Origin: Sipunculus nudus
Taxonomy: Eukaryota > Annelida > Sipuncula > Golfingiida > Sipunculidae
Length of the DNA: 64,000 nt
Direction of reading: 5' to 3'
NCBI GenBank assembly: GCA_026874595.1
Contig: CM049312.1
Span: 25,847,956 to 25,911,955 of the forward strand
The notes beneath the pieces are model-generated. The model did not search any database, had not been told where the DNA came from, and was given only the letters and a program-made list of their open reading frames with translations. The position numbers and the translations under genes are program-made. This document shows, in pieces, positions 1-13,350 of the stretch (its first letter is position 1; each line of letters begins with the position of its first letter).

Positions 1-879
1 TGATTTAATTAGTTATGAATCTGCCATCCCTGAGTTGTATCAAAGTTCACTTTTGCAAGGTGTGTAAAACTTTTGGCAACGTTATACCTTTAGATCGTAA
101 ACAAGAAGTCTTAACAAAATCACACCAAATACATTAAGAGATATAAAACTACCCTGAAAATATCACAAAATAAGTTTTATATTTTACACCTTGTAATTTC
201 TTAGCCAGCAACCAGGCGGTTTGTCATCTCAGGGCCTTTATAATATTGAAAATTACAAAATATTAGACTGAAATTAGAGCATATGTTAATTGCAAGGTAA
301 TTAATTTCCCTGTCGGCAGTTTAGCATGTGGAATAAACAGCTGGCAATGCCGGCAGTTTAGCCACTTCCTTCATTAAAATGTTCAAAACTATCCCTTTTC
401 GCATGTACTTTACATTCTCAAAATTTCATTGGAAATTCGGATAATTTGGAGATATCATGAGACAATCCCATAGAGTGGCAAGCTAACAACGATAAACATA
501 ATCTCTGCCAATTTTTATTGTGGCGGTAATAATAAGATAAAGTATAAATTATAAAGCCTGATGTTTTTGTTATTTTTTAACAAACCTCCGCCTGGAGCCA
601 TTGCGATTTTGTCTCGGTTGATTTGTCTTTTAGCAATATTACCCAAACTTTTATAAAGATATTTCAATAAAACATTGTGGAGGGTTCGGGAATTTCCAAG
701 GCACAAACATTACCATTTTATCCATGTAATCGGGATAAGAGCAACGTTTTTGTAAGTACTATAGCGGCAGCCTGCCACCCAAACGTTGAATTTTAAATAA
801 CTGAAGTCACAGGCCCCTATCAGTTATTTTAGGCCTGAGTGTCATGTTGTCATGGCTATGTTTGACCAAAATTCTAGCG
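1..879. other. Intergenic, no gene recognised
   Basis: AT-rich sequence with no supportable exon. A CCCTGTCGGCAGTTTA motif near 309 recurs at about 6250, so part is a dispersed repeat. Confidence 0.5.
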
Positions 880-1270
880 GAGGCAAATATAACCCATCCC
901 CGACCACTTTCTAGTTGCATTATATTTAAATAGTATATTTACCGTTTATGCACAATTAACGTATTTCCAGATAGATGGCCCTTCGATAGCTCCTCGGAGA
1001 AATAAAATCAAATTTCGCAGGACTAAGGGGTGAAAATATGGGGATTGGCATCCCTTTGGACACAGTTGACATGGTTTCGAAAGTTCCAGACCAAAAAATA
1101 GACATATTCGAGGTGAAGCGACTGAAGAGTTGCATGCAATGGTAGAGTGGCACCACCGTTAATTATAATATAAATTCATGAATGGGGCGGCGGCGGGCGG
1201 GATGGAAAGTATGACCTTAAAGTATGAAAGTTTAGAGTGGTTCCAAGAAAGTACGCATCTGGATGAAAAG

Positions 1271-1965
1271 CTGAATAGTTGCATCCGCCAAACCAGAGTT
1301 TTGCGTATACTAAATGTTTCTCGCGGGTTCCGTCTCCGCCATCACTTTCTGGAAACCTCCTCTTAGGCCCTTGGACCGATCTTTCCGAAACCGGGCATAG
1401 TTATTCACTCACTTTTGAATTTGTACGTAACAAAGGCGGGTGGCGCCACCTGCAATCCTTTCTGTGCAGTATGGATCTGGATGTGTTAGGGATAACAGCC
1501 CATATCTCAGGAGTGGTATAATGTATTGAGCTCATATTTTTTTTCAAGTCCATAGATCTTGGATATCTCCGTCTCCATCTCGAGGCTGGTGGTGCCATCT
1601 GTAATCATTTTCGCTATTTCTTTTGGTAAAAATCGCCCATAATTCAGGAGTGGATGGATGTATCAGCCGTCTTGGATAGCTTTGATGTGGACCAGATATA
1701 GGTGGCGCAACCTGATGTTCCGTTTTCTAAGAATACATTGATGCACTTTTTCTCAGTAATGGATTGGTGTCTCGGCCTGAAAGTTTGCATGGTGTATCAA
1801 TCTGTAGATCTGTTTTTGGTGTAAATTGCACATATACGAAGAGTTTATTTGGCATCACTGATGCAACAAATTTGGAGTCATGTCATGTCAGGAACATTCA
1901 ATGCCTTACTTTACCCATGCCCGCGCCTCTGACATTTTGCGGCTACACGTAGTCGCTTGTCGACT
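1271..1965. repeat. About 0.7 kb present in the A flank, absent from the B flank
   Basis: The B-side paralogue passes from GGAAAGCTTAATCG straight to TTAATTC near 20160, while A carries this extra stretch. It holds several GGTGGCGCCACCTG-like motifs (about 1440, 1590, 1700), also seen near 21040, so it is probably a dispersed repeat. No TIR or target duplication was found. Confidence 0.4.
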
Positions 1966-2007
1966 GCACGTCTTTGGTTAATTCACTTATTCCTGTCATA
2001 ACTTTTA

Positions 2008-3952
2008 GAGCCAATGATTTTCCGTTTCAAAAACAAGGCTTTTCCGTTTCATTAATCACCAAATTCCGTTTCAATTCCGTTTCGTATTCCTGGGAGCCAG
2101 ATCCATTAATTTTGCTGACAAGATAGTTTATTTTACTGTTTTTAAATCATATAAAAAGATATAAATATATGTCAAGTCTTAATGTAACTTGTAATGTACA
2201 TTTTTACACTACTGTGGACAGATCTAATGGAATCGGAAAAAGGTTGTATATGTAAAATTTCATTCATTGCTAAAAATTCAGTTCAAGCCAAATGCAGATT
2301 TTATTACCAGTACCTTAGCTGAGACTGTAACAGGAATAATTATTGTATAGTCTGATCATTCATTATTCTTATTAAAAATGAAGAAGGAAAAAAAAGTTCA
2401 TATATAATCTTGTAATGTGACGTTACATTGTGAAAAGAATGCCATATTCATGTTAGGCCCTACTGTTTAGTGTATTCAGAACTGCTCATGCTAATTTAGT
2501 TTTCCAATTCTGACCCTCTGAATTTACAGGTAACATTTAAAAAATTAATTATTACAACAGTAATCATTACTTGTAGGTGCATTCCTGCACATGTTAAACG
2601 TGTTCCATGAATCAGCAAGTAGTCCCCAGCCAAGTATAATAAATGACATGCTGTCAACAAGAGCTGATAAAGAGGCTGAAGTGCTCAGCTGTACATGTGT
2701 ACAGGGTAGCCATCTCAGCACTGGCCAGTTCTTAATGAAATTTGTGGTGGCACATCTTGTAACAAGTTGTGTGTAAAGTAAAATAAATTACCATAGAAAA
2801 AAATAAAACAACATAATTCTTTTTGATATTTACTCTCATAATTTCCGGCTTCTATCTTAATTGGACATTTGCGTTTACACCGTTCCCAACCTGAATCATA
2901 AAACTTCACGATCGACGATCTCATCGACTCTTTATAACTGTCAAAATATATAAACTTAAATGGGCACGACATCGTTCCGACGAAGCAAGTTATATAAAAG
3001 TTGTTGCAAAGTTAACAAAACCCAGGTTTTATTCAATTATATACGATTTCGCAAGAACTGACGTAATATTTCTGTGAAAAAAAGTGCCGGTTCCTCCGTG
3101 ACATGTCAAGCGTGGCCGCGAGTATACAAGGGATTCACTGCGCGCGGCGATATGATACACAAGCGAGCTTACCTTGAAAACGAGCACAAGTGAATGCGCT
3201 GTCAAGAAAACGGGGACAGCTTGTTCTTCGGCATATTAATTAGGGTCAACGAATAAATTATGCAAAGTACCTACTCCTATTTCTGATAAAAGTTCACGTG
3301 ACTCCATCGCTTTTTTCATCGTGAAGGCTTTGAAGAATGCTCCCGTGCAATTCCTTTTGACCAGTTATGACGCGAGCGTATAGATGAGTTAGAATACCGC
3401 TTTAGTTTTGATTAAACTGGACAAAGTTTGCATTCAGCGTGATTATTTTCCCAAAAAGGCAGACCTTTGACATTTTGCATGCATTAACGTTACAAAGTCG
3501 GGCGCACTGCGTCCTGGGCTTAACGCTTTGCCGTTTGATAGCAGGGGATTCCCCTAAATCGTAAGGGGTCGCGTGTCTGAATATTAATAGCCCTAAAGGT
3601 CAGGCACATTGCATGTTTTTAGGGTCGACTCGCGGGTCACACCTGACACCTGTTACGTTAAGCCATGGGTCACTACATACAGTCATGCGAGCTACGATGT
3701 GTGATGGCCAACGCAGGGGCCTCTATTTGACAATAAATGTGGTGCAGGTCACTATTGCAAACGGATATTAAACGATTCTGGATTTCTGAAAGCTCTGAGG
3801 AATTGGATATGCCGATATCATGTGACTTTGTGAAGAAAATTCCAAATTTTTTCCAGGTTACCCAGACTCCGTGTCAAGTTGCAAATTCCGTTTCAAAATG
3901 CGTTTTCCGCGAATTCCGTCCGTTTCCCGCGATCACGGAAAATCATTGGCTC
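2008..3952. mobile_element. Non-autonomous DNA transposon, 18-bp TIRs, TA target duplication
   Basis: Both ends carry the perfect inverted repeat GAGCCAATGATTTTCCGT, flanked by TA at 2006-2007 and 3953-3954. The paralogous site near 20190 (ATTCCTGTCATCACTTTAAA) lacks it, which fits an empty site. Just inside the ends, direct TTCCGTTTC motifs recur (2031-2085 and 3880-3925). The 1945 bp hold no transposase-like reading frame. A TA target with short TIRs fits Tc1/mariner-like mobilisation, but the superfamily is not established. Confidence 0.68.
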
Positions 3953-4594
3953 TAAACTTTATCTAATGCCGTTTCCAAATAATAAAAGCCATTTTCACTT
4001 GTACGTCAAATGACTAATGGCTCACTGGAAAATTCTAAACTGATATCGGTTCCGGGAAAATCGGTTCTGTTTGGTTCGGCTTTGTATTTTAACGGTATAT
4101 ATTTAAATAGACAAATTATGATAACATCATTAATTATTTAAATAATTAAATGAAGAAATTAAAAAAAAACTTTATAAGTTTGAGATCCATGCCTGGGCAC
4201 TTTGAGACCTAGTGAGAGCATTATTAATTATGACTGGCCAGTAGGGAATATTAAATTAAAGTCACTTCCGAAAGACTGTTTATAACTCAACCATTGCTTA
4301 TTTAACTGTAACAGGCATCAACAGTATAGATTTATAAACTGTTAACAAAATCGCACCACTGTGGCTCTATGCCTCCATCATTCGAAACCGATTCCAGTTA
4401 TATTCTTAAATGCTCCTTGTTTGATAAAGCGCTAGGCTATTTGTTTCAGGCAATGCCTAATGACGAATCAATATATTACAAGTGATGCAGCATGACATAC
4501 CAGTATTACTTTACAAGAGAGATATTACTGGAGATATGAAATCGAAAAACCAGTCACATTTGACATACACTTATGATGATATTTGTAAATGGTG

Positions 4595-4658
4595 GACCAT
4601 ATATACTTCGGATGCGGGCCGCCCAACTCCGTGTTTACTCAGCCGGCTAGCCACGTAC
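4595..4658 (-). promoter_or_regulatory. Relic of the family promoter
   Basis: Matches the family core promoter in order and strand: a TATA-like CCATATATACTTCGG, then CTCCGTGTTTACTCAGCCGG (4627-4646), the same phrase found upstream of A and C. No exon 1 or coding exon follows on the minus side, so it appears to be a remnant of a lost member. Confidence 0.5.
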
Positions 4659-5439
4659 ACTTTGTAAAATGGATTAAAACGCATATAAAAGTGGAGCGTA
4701 CTTGTACCAAATTCAAAAGAAGGAAGGTGTTATCAGGTTATCAGGAAGGTTTTTTAAAGCAAGCAGCCGATCGGCCCCTTCCCCCTATACGTCTGACATT
4801 GTTTATATAAACAACATGATTTATTTGAGTGTGTTCGGTATGTCTCCTGATTATATGCGGACACGCACACTGGTGCCGTCTGTCGATATATGTGCACATG
4901 CAGCTGATCTCCGTGTGGTTTATGAGCTATGTGATATTCATTAATTTAATTGCAGGACAAATGTTTGTTGTCCAGGCGACGTACATGATTCTTATAGGTC
5001 AACATATATTTTATTTATTTAAGCATACAGTATTTAAACATAGTAACCCTTCAAACCAGATTTTCTTGTCTGCCACGGGGCTCTGTTTGGAATTACAATT
5101 TATACAATGTAAAATTATGTAAATTTTAAAAATCAAAGAACAATGACAATATGATTAATGCGGCTTTGGGTAAAATACTATTTTAAACATGAAAAGCACC
5201 TGTGAGTACATGTCAACATATAGCAAGTAGATTTAAATTCTCTCTCAACTATTTATTGAGTTATGTTTAAAATCATACAAAATTATATCATGACCACATT
5301 ATTTTTTAGTTATTTTTATCATCATAATTTAAACCTAGATTGTCAGATAAATGCAAGTTTTCTATATCAATTGATCGGCTTTGCTCCTTAAAATGAATCT
5401 ATATTAGCACTGATTAGCATTGTAAGCATATAGGGCTTG

Positions 5440-6500
5440 TGTAAAGAAATTCTTCTGGCCGCGTCTAGGATATATGCACGTCTTTGGCCCTTAACTGTCA
5501 GGAATGACAAAAAGTATGACCTAAGAGGGTTCTTTGCACATATTTCCCCATAAACCTTGAGAAATTTAAAATTATTTTCGTAGGGGCCATCACAGCACTA
5601 TGACTGTCAGCGACTAGGGATTGGTCATTCGGAACTCCTCGTCCGAATCTGTGAGTGAATCAAACAACCTTAAGTGGCCAGAATCAGACAAGATTTGCAT
5701 GCATATACATATACCGGTATGTGTGTTTTCATATAACTTCTGCCATGTATTAGAGGAAATTAAGTAACTCAGAAAAAAGTACTAAGGGGGTTTTTATTTA
5801 TTGAAATATTCACACATGTTCACGCTGAACTTGCCCCTTGACATAATATTAAGCAATCACTATTGCTTTTGAATTTAAAAAAAAAGAACTTGGATTTGAA
5901 ATTTGATTCATATTTCAGATACAAATGCAAATGTATAGAATTTCTCAAATGAAAATGCACAACATGATCATTACTATTTACATTCAAATGCAAATAAAGG
6001 TTTTTAAAGTTTGCGGTATTTAAAAGTCCTAAATTTAAATGCATTTGAGAAAGCACAAACAACTTAAGAGATGTCAAATCAAAACATAAGCAGATTACTT
6101 GATCAATGAAAAACAAAGGTAACCTTGAGACAGCTCAGGCAGGGCAGATTCATAACTAATTAAAGCTACTCAAACATCTTTACACCTCCACTAATTAAAG
6201 CCTATGGTAATGCTAGGCCTATCTAAACTGCTGGCAAGGTAAATTTTCCCTGTCGGCAGTTTACCCACATTGAACTTTTGTCACGGAACCCCCTCTTTGG
6301 CAGCGCCTTGGATATGTACGTCGTTAGTCTTGAACTTTGTCTTGAAAAGTGTTTCCATAAGGGATCATTTCCCATATTTCCCCATTAACTTGAGAAATGT
6401 TGAATTATATTTCAAGGGTGCTATGGCAGCGCTATATTTCAGCAACTACGGTTTTGTAACCAGTGGGGGAATTAAAGCGCCATCTGTCCTGTTTGGATGA
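5440..6500. repeat. Two diverged copies of a roughly 200-bp repeat
   Basis: The stretches near 5450-5640 and 6290-6480 share, in order, a GGATATATGCACGTC-like start, CATATTTCCCCAT, CTTGAGAAAT and a GGGGCCATCACAGC-like end. A third relative lies at 25600-25670. No coding potential recognised. Confidence 0.45.
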
Positions 6501-7607
6501 ACCTAAACAAGTCTTCATGAGAGCGCAAAATCATGAGCGAGTAATAAGCTTGTATCGTATACCATAACGGACTAAAACGTCTGTACCACCAAACAAACCG
6601 TGATGTGTGAGGTAAACAAGAACGGCGGCACATAAAGAGTAGTGACAGTTTGACACATTTATTTTTTATATTTACTTACACAAAACATCTTTTTTATTCC
6701 AAGGCAAATTAGAATATATTTAACTTATTCCGTATCTGCTAATAAAATATAAATACCAATGCATGCGCACGATTTTTTTTCGCATACTTTTTATGTGTAT
6801 TTAAAATTCCCTTATTCTTATGCAAGTTACCTTAGACAATTATGTGATCAATAAATATTAAACAAGCAGTTCTTTCGTGAAAAAGGACCAACATTCATTT
6901 GCGTATAGCGACTATAATCATTTTTCAAGAAAGTCTTAATTTGGCTGAGTAAAAATTTTCGAACAATACAAAAACTGCTTTTACTAATTTACACGATTTT
7001 AACTTTTAAGCGATATTTTTGAGCGACTTTGTTCGTTCGAAATAATCCATTTGCACTATATGGAGTTGTTCTAAAAAGTGTATTCATTCTTAATGGGAAA
7101 CCGCTGTAGGTGATATTTTTTTATGTACAATATATAATAAATATTTTGAGTCCGAACAGCCCAAATAAAAACACCTGGGTGTTTTACATAAATATTGATA
7201 TGATTCCAAGGGATATAGTGTAGATATTACTGGAATACTGGAATAGACGATATTTAGTCAGATTTCTGAAATTATATAAAATTTTTTAAATCTAAATAAA
7301 ATCAATCAGCATCAGAAATCTAAACTTTCTTGCCAACTTTTCCTACCATCCTGTAGAGCACATTCTCAGCTTTTTATAATATGTACATATCAAGTGGTCC
7401 CAGACCAGCAGATATGGAGGAAAAACTGAAGCAATGCTTATACATGCTCAGTTAGGCAGTTAGCAGACCTTCACCTGCATGGCAGCAGGGAAATCTTGCA
7501 TGGAGAAATACTGCATGAAGATACCGGTGCATATATCAAGTATTACAATAAACAGAACAAAGAAACAATAAGCTCACGTTTTGTTGGCATATGTTTTACT
7601 TGTATTG

Positions 7608-7613
7608 TTTAAT
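7608..7613 (-). terminator. Possible ATTAAA poly(A) signal, copy A
   Basis: Copy A lacks the AATAAA found in B, where the aligned position reads AACAAA. The nearest common variant is ATTAAA at 7608-7613, only 7 nt past the stop codon. Use of this site is a guess. Confidence 0.3.
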
Positions 7614-7619
7614 CCCACT

Positions 7620-10600
7620 TTAGAAGTTCTTCATGACCTCTGAAACAAAAGAAGAAAGAGGTAAGAGTAAGTCATGTTTGAATTATGCAGTAGTTTTCAA
7701 CATTAAAATATGTATCATGTTATCTGTGTATAGTATCTACATGCGTAAATAGTTACGCAAGAATGAATTATGAATTATGTCATTTAATGTTATTATATGT
7801 TTCCTATAATCTTATTAACGATTATAGTTATACTATATAGTTTTATGATTAATTAAAAATAAGAACAATGCATAAAGTACGATTTACTGGAATTATTAAA
7901 TTAGTTTTACCGATAGTTAACAAAGCTCAAACATGAAAAAAAATAAGATAAGGTACCTAAATATTTCTGATAAAGGTTTTTTATGATAATAGATTTAAAA
8001 ACGGTAATATGTTGGCTCCGACAGATGGTAAAACCGCTCTAGTACAATGGAATTAGCCTTATAGATCTGTTAAAAAGTATGATTATGCTGATAATATGTA
8101 AATCATGTAAGACGTACCACACATGAGTTCGTGACGGGTCATCTCATCACTGGCGTCCTCCAGACGCTGCTTCATGTCCATGTACCACTTGCCGATCTCC
8201 TCAGCACAACGTGGGGGCTCACCGCTCTCAATGCATCCCTCAAACTGTTCTAGCTTGTCTCTGTAACACGGCACAGGCATGTAAGAGTTAACGCTACAGA
8301 AACAACCGGACAGTTATGATATTAAACCTATTGAACCCATTTCTAAAAACCCATTCCATTAGTTGAATGCTCTTTTAAAATAAATGAATTATTGTTTGTG
8401 AAGATGGAATACTGGATAAGATTGACAATATTCTAATGTATTTAATATAAGACGATAATAATGATAACAGGACGGTAGCAATGTTATTACGCGCTCACCC
8501 CTCACATCCAGATTGACGTTAACCCATTCCAAAACACATGCACATCCTCTCACTTAAAAACCATTATCTCAACTTTACTGTGACACATCCTCACAATAAT
8601 ACACAGCATTTACTTTAAAAAGGTTTTAAAATACAATAAAATGTTTCCACTACAAAACTCTATACAACAATACACCCGTAGCCTTTCACCACAGCAATTT
8701 TTAAACTCTAGCCATATATTCCTCGTATCCCCGACCGAACCTTAATTCTGCAACTGTACATCATCAGATCACCAACCCGTCACTAATTCTACTTAAAACA
8801 TCTGCCCTTATCTATACAGAACACACCCTCACATCACCCATCCATCAATAATGTACTCACACCAAAAAGTATCGTAATAGGCCAACCATAACAAATACGC
8901 ACACCATCCGGCCTAGAATCTACCATTATTCACCGTTATAAACGACAAGCTCTTTTAGATAATTCAGTGACTCGGTACTCACCCGCATTTCTCGTCATTG
9001 AGAATAACGTCCATCTTGTCAGGGCACATGTCCAGTCTAGCGGCGCAGCTACCCAACTTCCTGCCAACATCCTCAAAGCACTGGTCGTGCTGACCTGTAA
9101 ATGAAAAAAGCAGCCAAGTTGTCATCCAGAACGTTCTGAAATTGAGAGACAAGGCAACAATGGTCAGTCCATTTATGGGTTTTTGTCCAGGTACAATTAA
9201 ATTACAGCTAAAGGGCTCTGTGTGAGCGGCTCAGTTAATGGTGTGCATTAAAAGAAGTATAATTAAAGTTAAAATATTGTATTGTTCATGAAGGGTTTCA
9301 CTGACCGGCGATACAGTATTTGTGGAACTCCCTCATAGCAGCGGCCATGAAAACCTTCTTTTGGCTCCTCTCACATCCGTCCAGCAGCTGGAAGACGAAC
9401 TTGTAGGCCTCTGATAATAAAATAAATTATAATTTGTATCAGAGATCATTTTTACTATGCATGCCACTAAGTGTCCTTTATACGTGGGAGCTGATTTTAA
9501 ACGGAAATATTCATGCATTTGATAATGGGAGGCCTCTGATAATGAAAAGAACATTCTTATATTTGGATATAATAGGCCTATGTAAAAGAAGTCATTTTTA
9601 CTACTGTATATTCCCTTAAAAGAAGGAGCTGATTTTGAAACTCTTTTTCTTTGGAAAATATATAAGCTTCTCTGTAATCCAACAACGACAACAAAAACAT
9701 GACATTCACTTTATTAATTCCTTGTAATTCAATATATCAATGATTGATTCCATCTAGATATTAGTTGAGGTTGAATTATACAAAACAACTGTAGCTATAA
9801 ATTGCGAGATAAAATGGCTCTCTTTTACGGCAGTAGGATCTAGTTTTACTCTGGTTTTCTGTAAAGCCGTTTCAGCGAATAACTTAAACAGGTTTTACTT
9901 TTTGCCAAGATTTGACAATGACACCGTACAGGGTCTTGGGGCACAAATTCTGTAACCAATTACATTATGCATATTGTTGCAGTTAAGAGCTAACTTATAA
10001 ACTATAATCTATCTTATATAAGGACATGTCTTATAAAAAGGATAATTGATTTAAAAGAATATTGCCCGATCTGATCAAAAACGTTAGTATTCCAGAAATA
10101 CTTGACGGTGGAACTACCTTGTTGAAGCATAATAAAGCATAAGATACGGGATGAACAATCGATAGTTACCGATATGTGCGTCAGCGTCCCAGCAGAGGTC
10201 GGTGGGGTTGATCTCTTCTTTCTCGATTCTCTCCATGATGGCGGGAGGAGGGGTCACCTGGATCCAGCGGCTTTTGGTGCATTGGAAATACAGCTGTAAC
10301 GAAGTGTAATAAAACAGATTTTATACGTTGTGTAATGAATACAGCTGTGACGATATGTAATAAATCGATTGTAACAATACTGCTTATAACGGTAACTATG
10401 TAATTCAGATATGACGATGTGTAAGTAATGCAGCTCTGATGACTTAATGCTTAATATGTAATATTAAATGTAATAAAACAGCCCTTACGATGTGTAATAA
10501 ATACATTACACAGAAAACTGTTTAATGAATGCAGCTACCATAATTTGCAATATATAGTGATGCGATGGGATGAAATCCATAAAATTGTAAAGATATATAA

Positions 10601-11031
10601 TGTGTATCTGTGACAACGTATTTTAAAGATAGTACAAGAATAGATAAACTAGATGCGGGTTTCGTGATTAATAAGCTATTATGAACTGTGATTATAGTGT
10701 TTTAAATTACATGCTGTACATCGGTTTATGAAATAAATATGCATTTTGGTTTTTGAGTTCAATTAAAAAAAAATTAACTTACAAGGTTTTCCACAATATT
10801 TCTCAGTCTTATATGTAGTATTTATTGAAAATACTTAAACACAAATATCATTAAGGCGGAAAAATAGTGATCTTTTCTAATTTTCTAGGTAGTTACCCCG
10901 TTTTCCTTGAATTGGAAGCTGTGTTCGATTCTGCTCTCGAGGTCTTCAAACATGGACATGTCACATTGAGGTCCATTGGCGCACTTGGCGGCGGCCACGG
11001 CCAACAAACAGGCGACGATAATGATCTTCAT
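7620..11031 (-). CDS. Copy A: secreted 13-cysteine protein, six coding exons, 212 aa
   Basis: Coding exons, in transcript order: 10897-11031, 10170-10293, 9306-9410, 8983-9094, 8118-8260 and 7620-7639. All junctions are GT-AG, and the frame stays open across phases 0,1,1,2,1 to TAA. The ATG is the first base of its exon (acceptor cag|ATG). Residues 1-15 (MKIIIVACLLAVAAA) look like a signal peptide cut before K16. The mature chain has 13 cysteines (17, 23, 50, 79, 99, 119, 127, 138, 145, 158, 168, 177, 206), tryptophans at 55, 80 and 184, many charged residues likely in helices, no N-glycosylation sequon and no membrane segment, so it should be secreted. It ends EVMKNF. I do not recognise the family. 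The helix-plus-cysteine spacing loosely recalls DUF19 or DUF1397 type extracellular proteins, which is only a guess. Copies B, C and D share the whole architecture. Intron 1 (2.8 kb) is swollen by foreign DNA. Confidence 0.87.
10294..10560. repeat. Degenerate acceptor-like repeats in intron 2 of A
   Basis: The end of intron 2 repeats, at irregular 25-40 bp spacing, the plus-strand pattern CAGCTGTAACGATGTGTAAT, which includes the true exon 3 acceptor (read as TTACAG|CTG on the transcript). Matching stretches lie at 28715-28975 (B), 41945-42370 (C) and 51653-51750 (D). Confidence 0.5.
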
Positions 11032-11269
11032 CTGAAATGTTCATCAAATTTATATAAACAATCTCATTATATAAAAACGATTGAAAGTAAGTGAATTGTT
11101 AAAATATTAAACCATAACGAATCAGGTTATAAAATTTTAACTGAGAAATATAATAAATTCATGTATTAGTTTGTAATTTTACATTTTTCAGAAAAATTAC
11201 TATTGCAGTATGCTGCAATCTATAATTGCAACATTATCTATGCACCATATCAATATAATAATAATGCGT

Positions 11270-13350
11270 TATCTAAAACAAAAAAAAAAGTTAAACCTTT
11301 TTTTTAAACATTAATATTTCTGACGTTGCTTTCATAATTAAAGATGACCTGGTGGACATGGAATTAGCATGGTAATACATTCATGAGCTTTAGAAAGAGT
11401 ATGGATAACCTAACTAAGTATATGAGCATCTGCCAGATTCCATTCCGGTTTCATTCTATACGTGACAGGGTAGTATCACACGCTTCTTCTCCCTTTTATA
11501 TACTGGTATTAACCAGGCCCGGCGACTAGTGTACCTGCGGGCCCTTTGGTACGTCATTGTCCCGATTGCTTGGTCATATCACCGAGAAACTTACAAAAGG
11601 CGTGCTCTTTTGTGAGCGAAACCCGTCCTATGTGCACGGTTACCCATCTGGCCTAAATAGCGCTCACCATGAGTGGGGACCGACCGTAAAAAATCTGACC
11701 GCCTCAACTAAGTCCTGTGCTAACATTAATACAACTCTTTCCTTTTTACAGGCCCACTAAAGCGCACTCAAAATGGACATCTAGAATGCCATCATGCCAT
11801 TTTTATGTTTCTAAGATTCTCAATAACCTTTAGCAAACCTCTTAAAGTAAGAACTTTTGAAAACTTGGTAAAGATGCAACAAAAGCTGAAAAAGATATTG
11901 CCATTATGTAAATATAAATGCATTCAGAATTTGTAGGAAAGCTAAAGCAAATGTAAACAGGACAGATGTCTGCTGAATATCCTAAGAGAGGTCGCCGGGG
12001 CCCCCAGTGAGTACCACCGGTAGATTCTTTGGATATTCCATTGTCCGTGCGTCTTCAGGTTTTGGCCATGTACCAGAACTAGTGTAATCTGTCCTACGAG
12101 AGCAGGTTGTCTGTCGTTAGCCCGAACATTAAACCTCCATCCGCACAGAATCCAAATACAGGTAGGAGAGAGATATTCGTCTAATTCGACCCGACCCCAA
12201 ACGGCAGTCTTATAAAAATTAACATGGGTATCTGTGCAAATGACCTAATATCCCCCGAAAAATTGTGATTCCCTTGTATATCCCTATGTGACATAGCCCA
12301 AGAACGAACCCTCCTAAACTTTTCAGGCATGCCGTGTCATTCTTAAACAAGAGCCGGTGGAGGTAACAATTATCTGGGTTTCTTGAGAGTACGTTCCAGT
12401 TTTTTTTCATACATACTCAAAATAAGGTCACAATATTTGTCCCGACTGAGTCAACATAACCCGTAATATGTTGGGTTTGTTGCATGCATGTCCTGAGGTT
12501 GAATGCCAAATATCATGATATGAACTACATTAGTTAGATCTGACCAAACTTTACAGGGTAAACTCTCGACCTAATAACGCAAACAGGGAGAAAAACAATT
12601 AAAAACGTTTTAGTTTGTTTTACAGGCCTGTACCTGGTGGCCACCTTGATGGTGGCACCTAGAGATTCCTGCTGTACAATGCAGCGGTTGAGATCCAGTC
12701 GTGTATAACCGCTGCGTGGAGAGCGTTACTCCACCCCTCCTAGCCATGACCACCAAACTCAGTAAGCAATGAAAATTGGACTGTTAAGCCTACTCGAGTA
12801 GTGATACAAGCAATATCGTGGAATGCATCGCAATGGTCTTCCATTATGTTGCATTCATATTGTTGTTAACAGCCCATAACCTTAATATTATGCTACGAAT
12901 GATGCATTAATGCAAGAGAATACATGTGAACTCACAACCGAAACTGAAAGCCCGTCTTTATAGTCACGAGTCTTTCCTGTATCGCGTACAAGTTGGCTGT
13001 ACCCAGTAACCCGTGCGAGCCATGCTTGGATTCATGCGGTCCGAAATTCAACAAACATGTGGAGGGTTTACCAATATGCTGAGTTAGAACGAATTTTTTC
13101 TGGTATATGTTTGGTGTTGTAAGAAAGAACAATAAAAATGCAAACGATTTGTCTGGTTTATGTCTATTGACAGTGTATCTGAAGGCCATGAGGCGTTTTC
13201 AGAAATGACGAAAATATTTCCATCCTCATGTGGCCTTATAATGCGTTCCTCAGACCTAGATGTAAAGGCACTCTGGCAGGCCATTAACTGGTCGTGATGT
13301 CAGAGGGCCGATATGGCGCTATACCCCTCCGTGACCACAGTCTAAAATAT
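11270..13350. other. About 2 kb of foreign DNA in intron 1 of copy A
   Basis: Intron 1 of B passes from the TGCTGCAATCTATA region to the GGAGCTCG region within about 100 bp (29880-29985). In A the same landmarks are at 11212 and 13383. The extra DNA is GC-richer than its surroundings and includes the palindrome GCAGCGGTT...AACCGCTGC (12682-12717) and a TGTACCAGAACTAGTG motif (12069) related to the sequence just past the minisatellite (18799). No protein homology recognised. Confidence 0.5.

Larger units (their letters stand above)
880..7600. repeat. Segmental duplication, 3' flank of A (paralogue of 19770-26020)
   Basis: Blocks run in the same order as at 19770-26020. Examples: GCGGAGGCAAATATAACCCA (881) with the near match at about 19784; ATTATAATA followed by ATGAATGGGGCGG (1160) with 20053; TACGTCTGACATTG (4788) with 22077; and GGCGACGTACATGATTCTTA (4975) with 22260. 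Interruptions in either copy mark later insertions. No coding sequence was seen here apart from a promoter relic at 4.6 kb. Confidence 0.7.
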
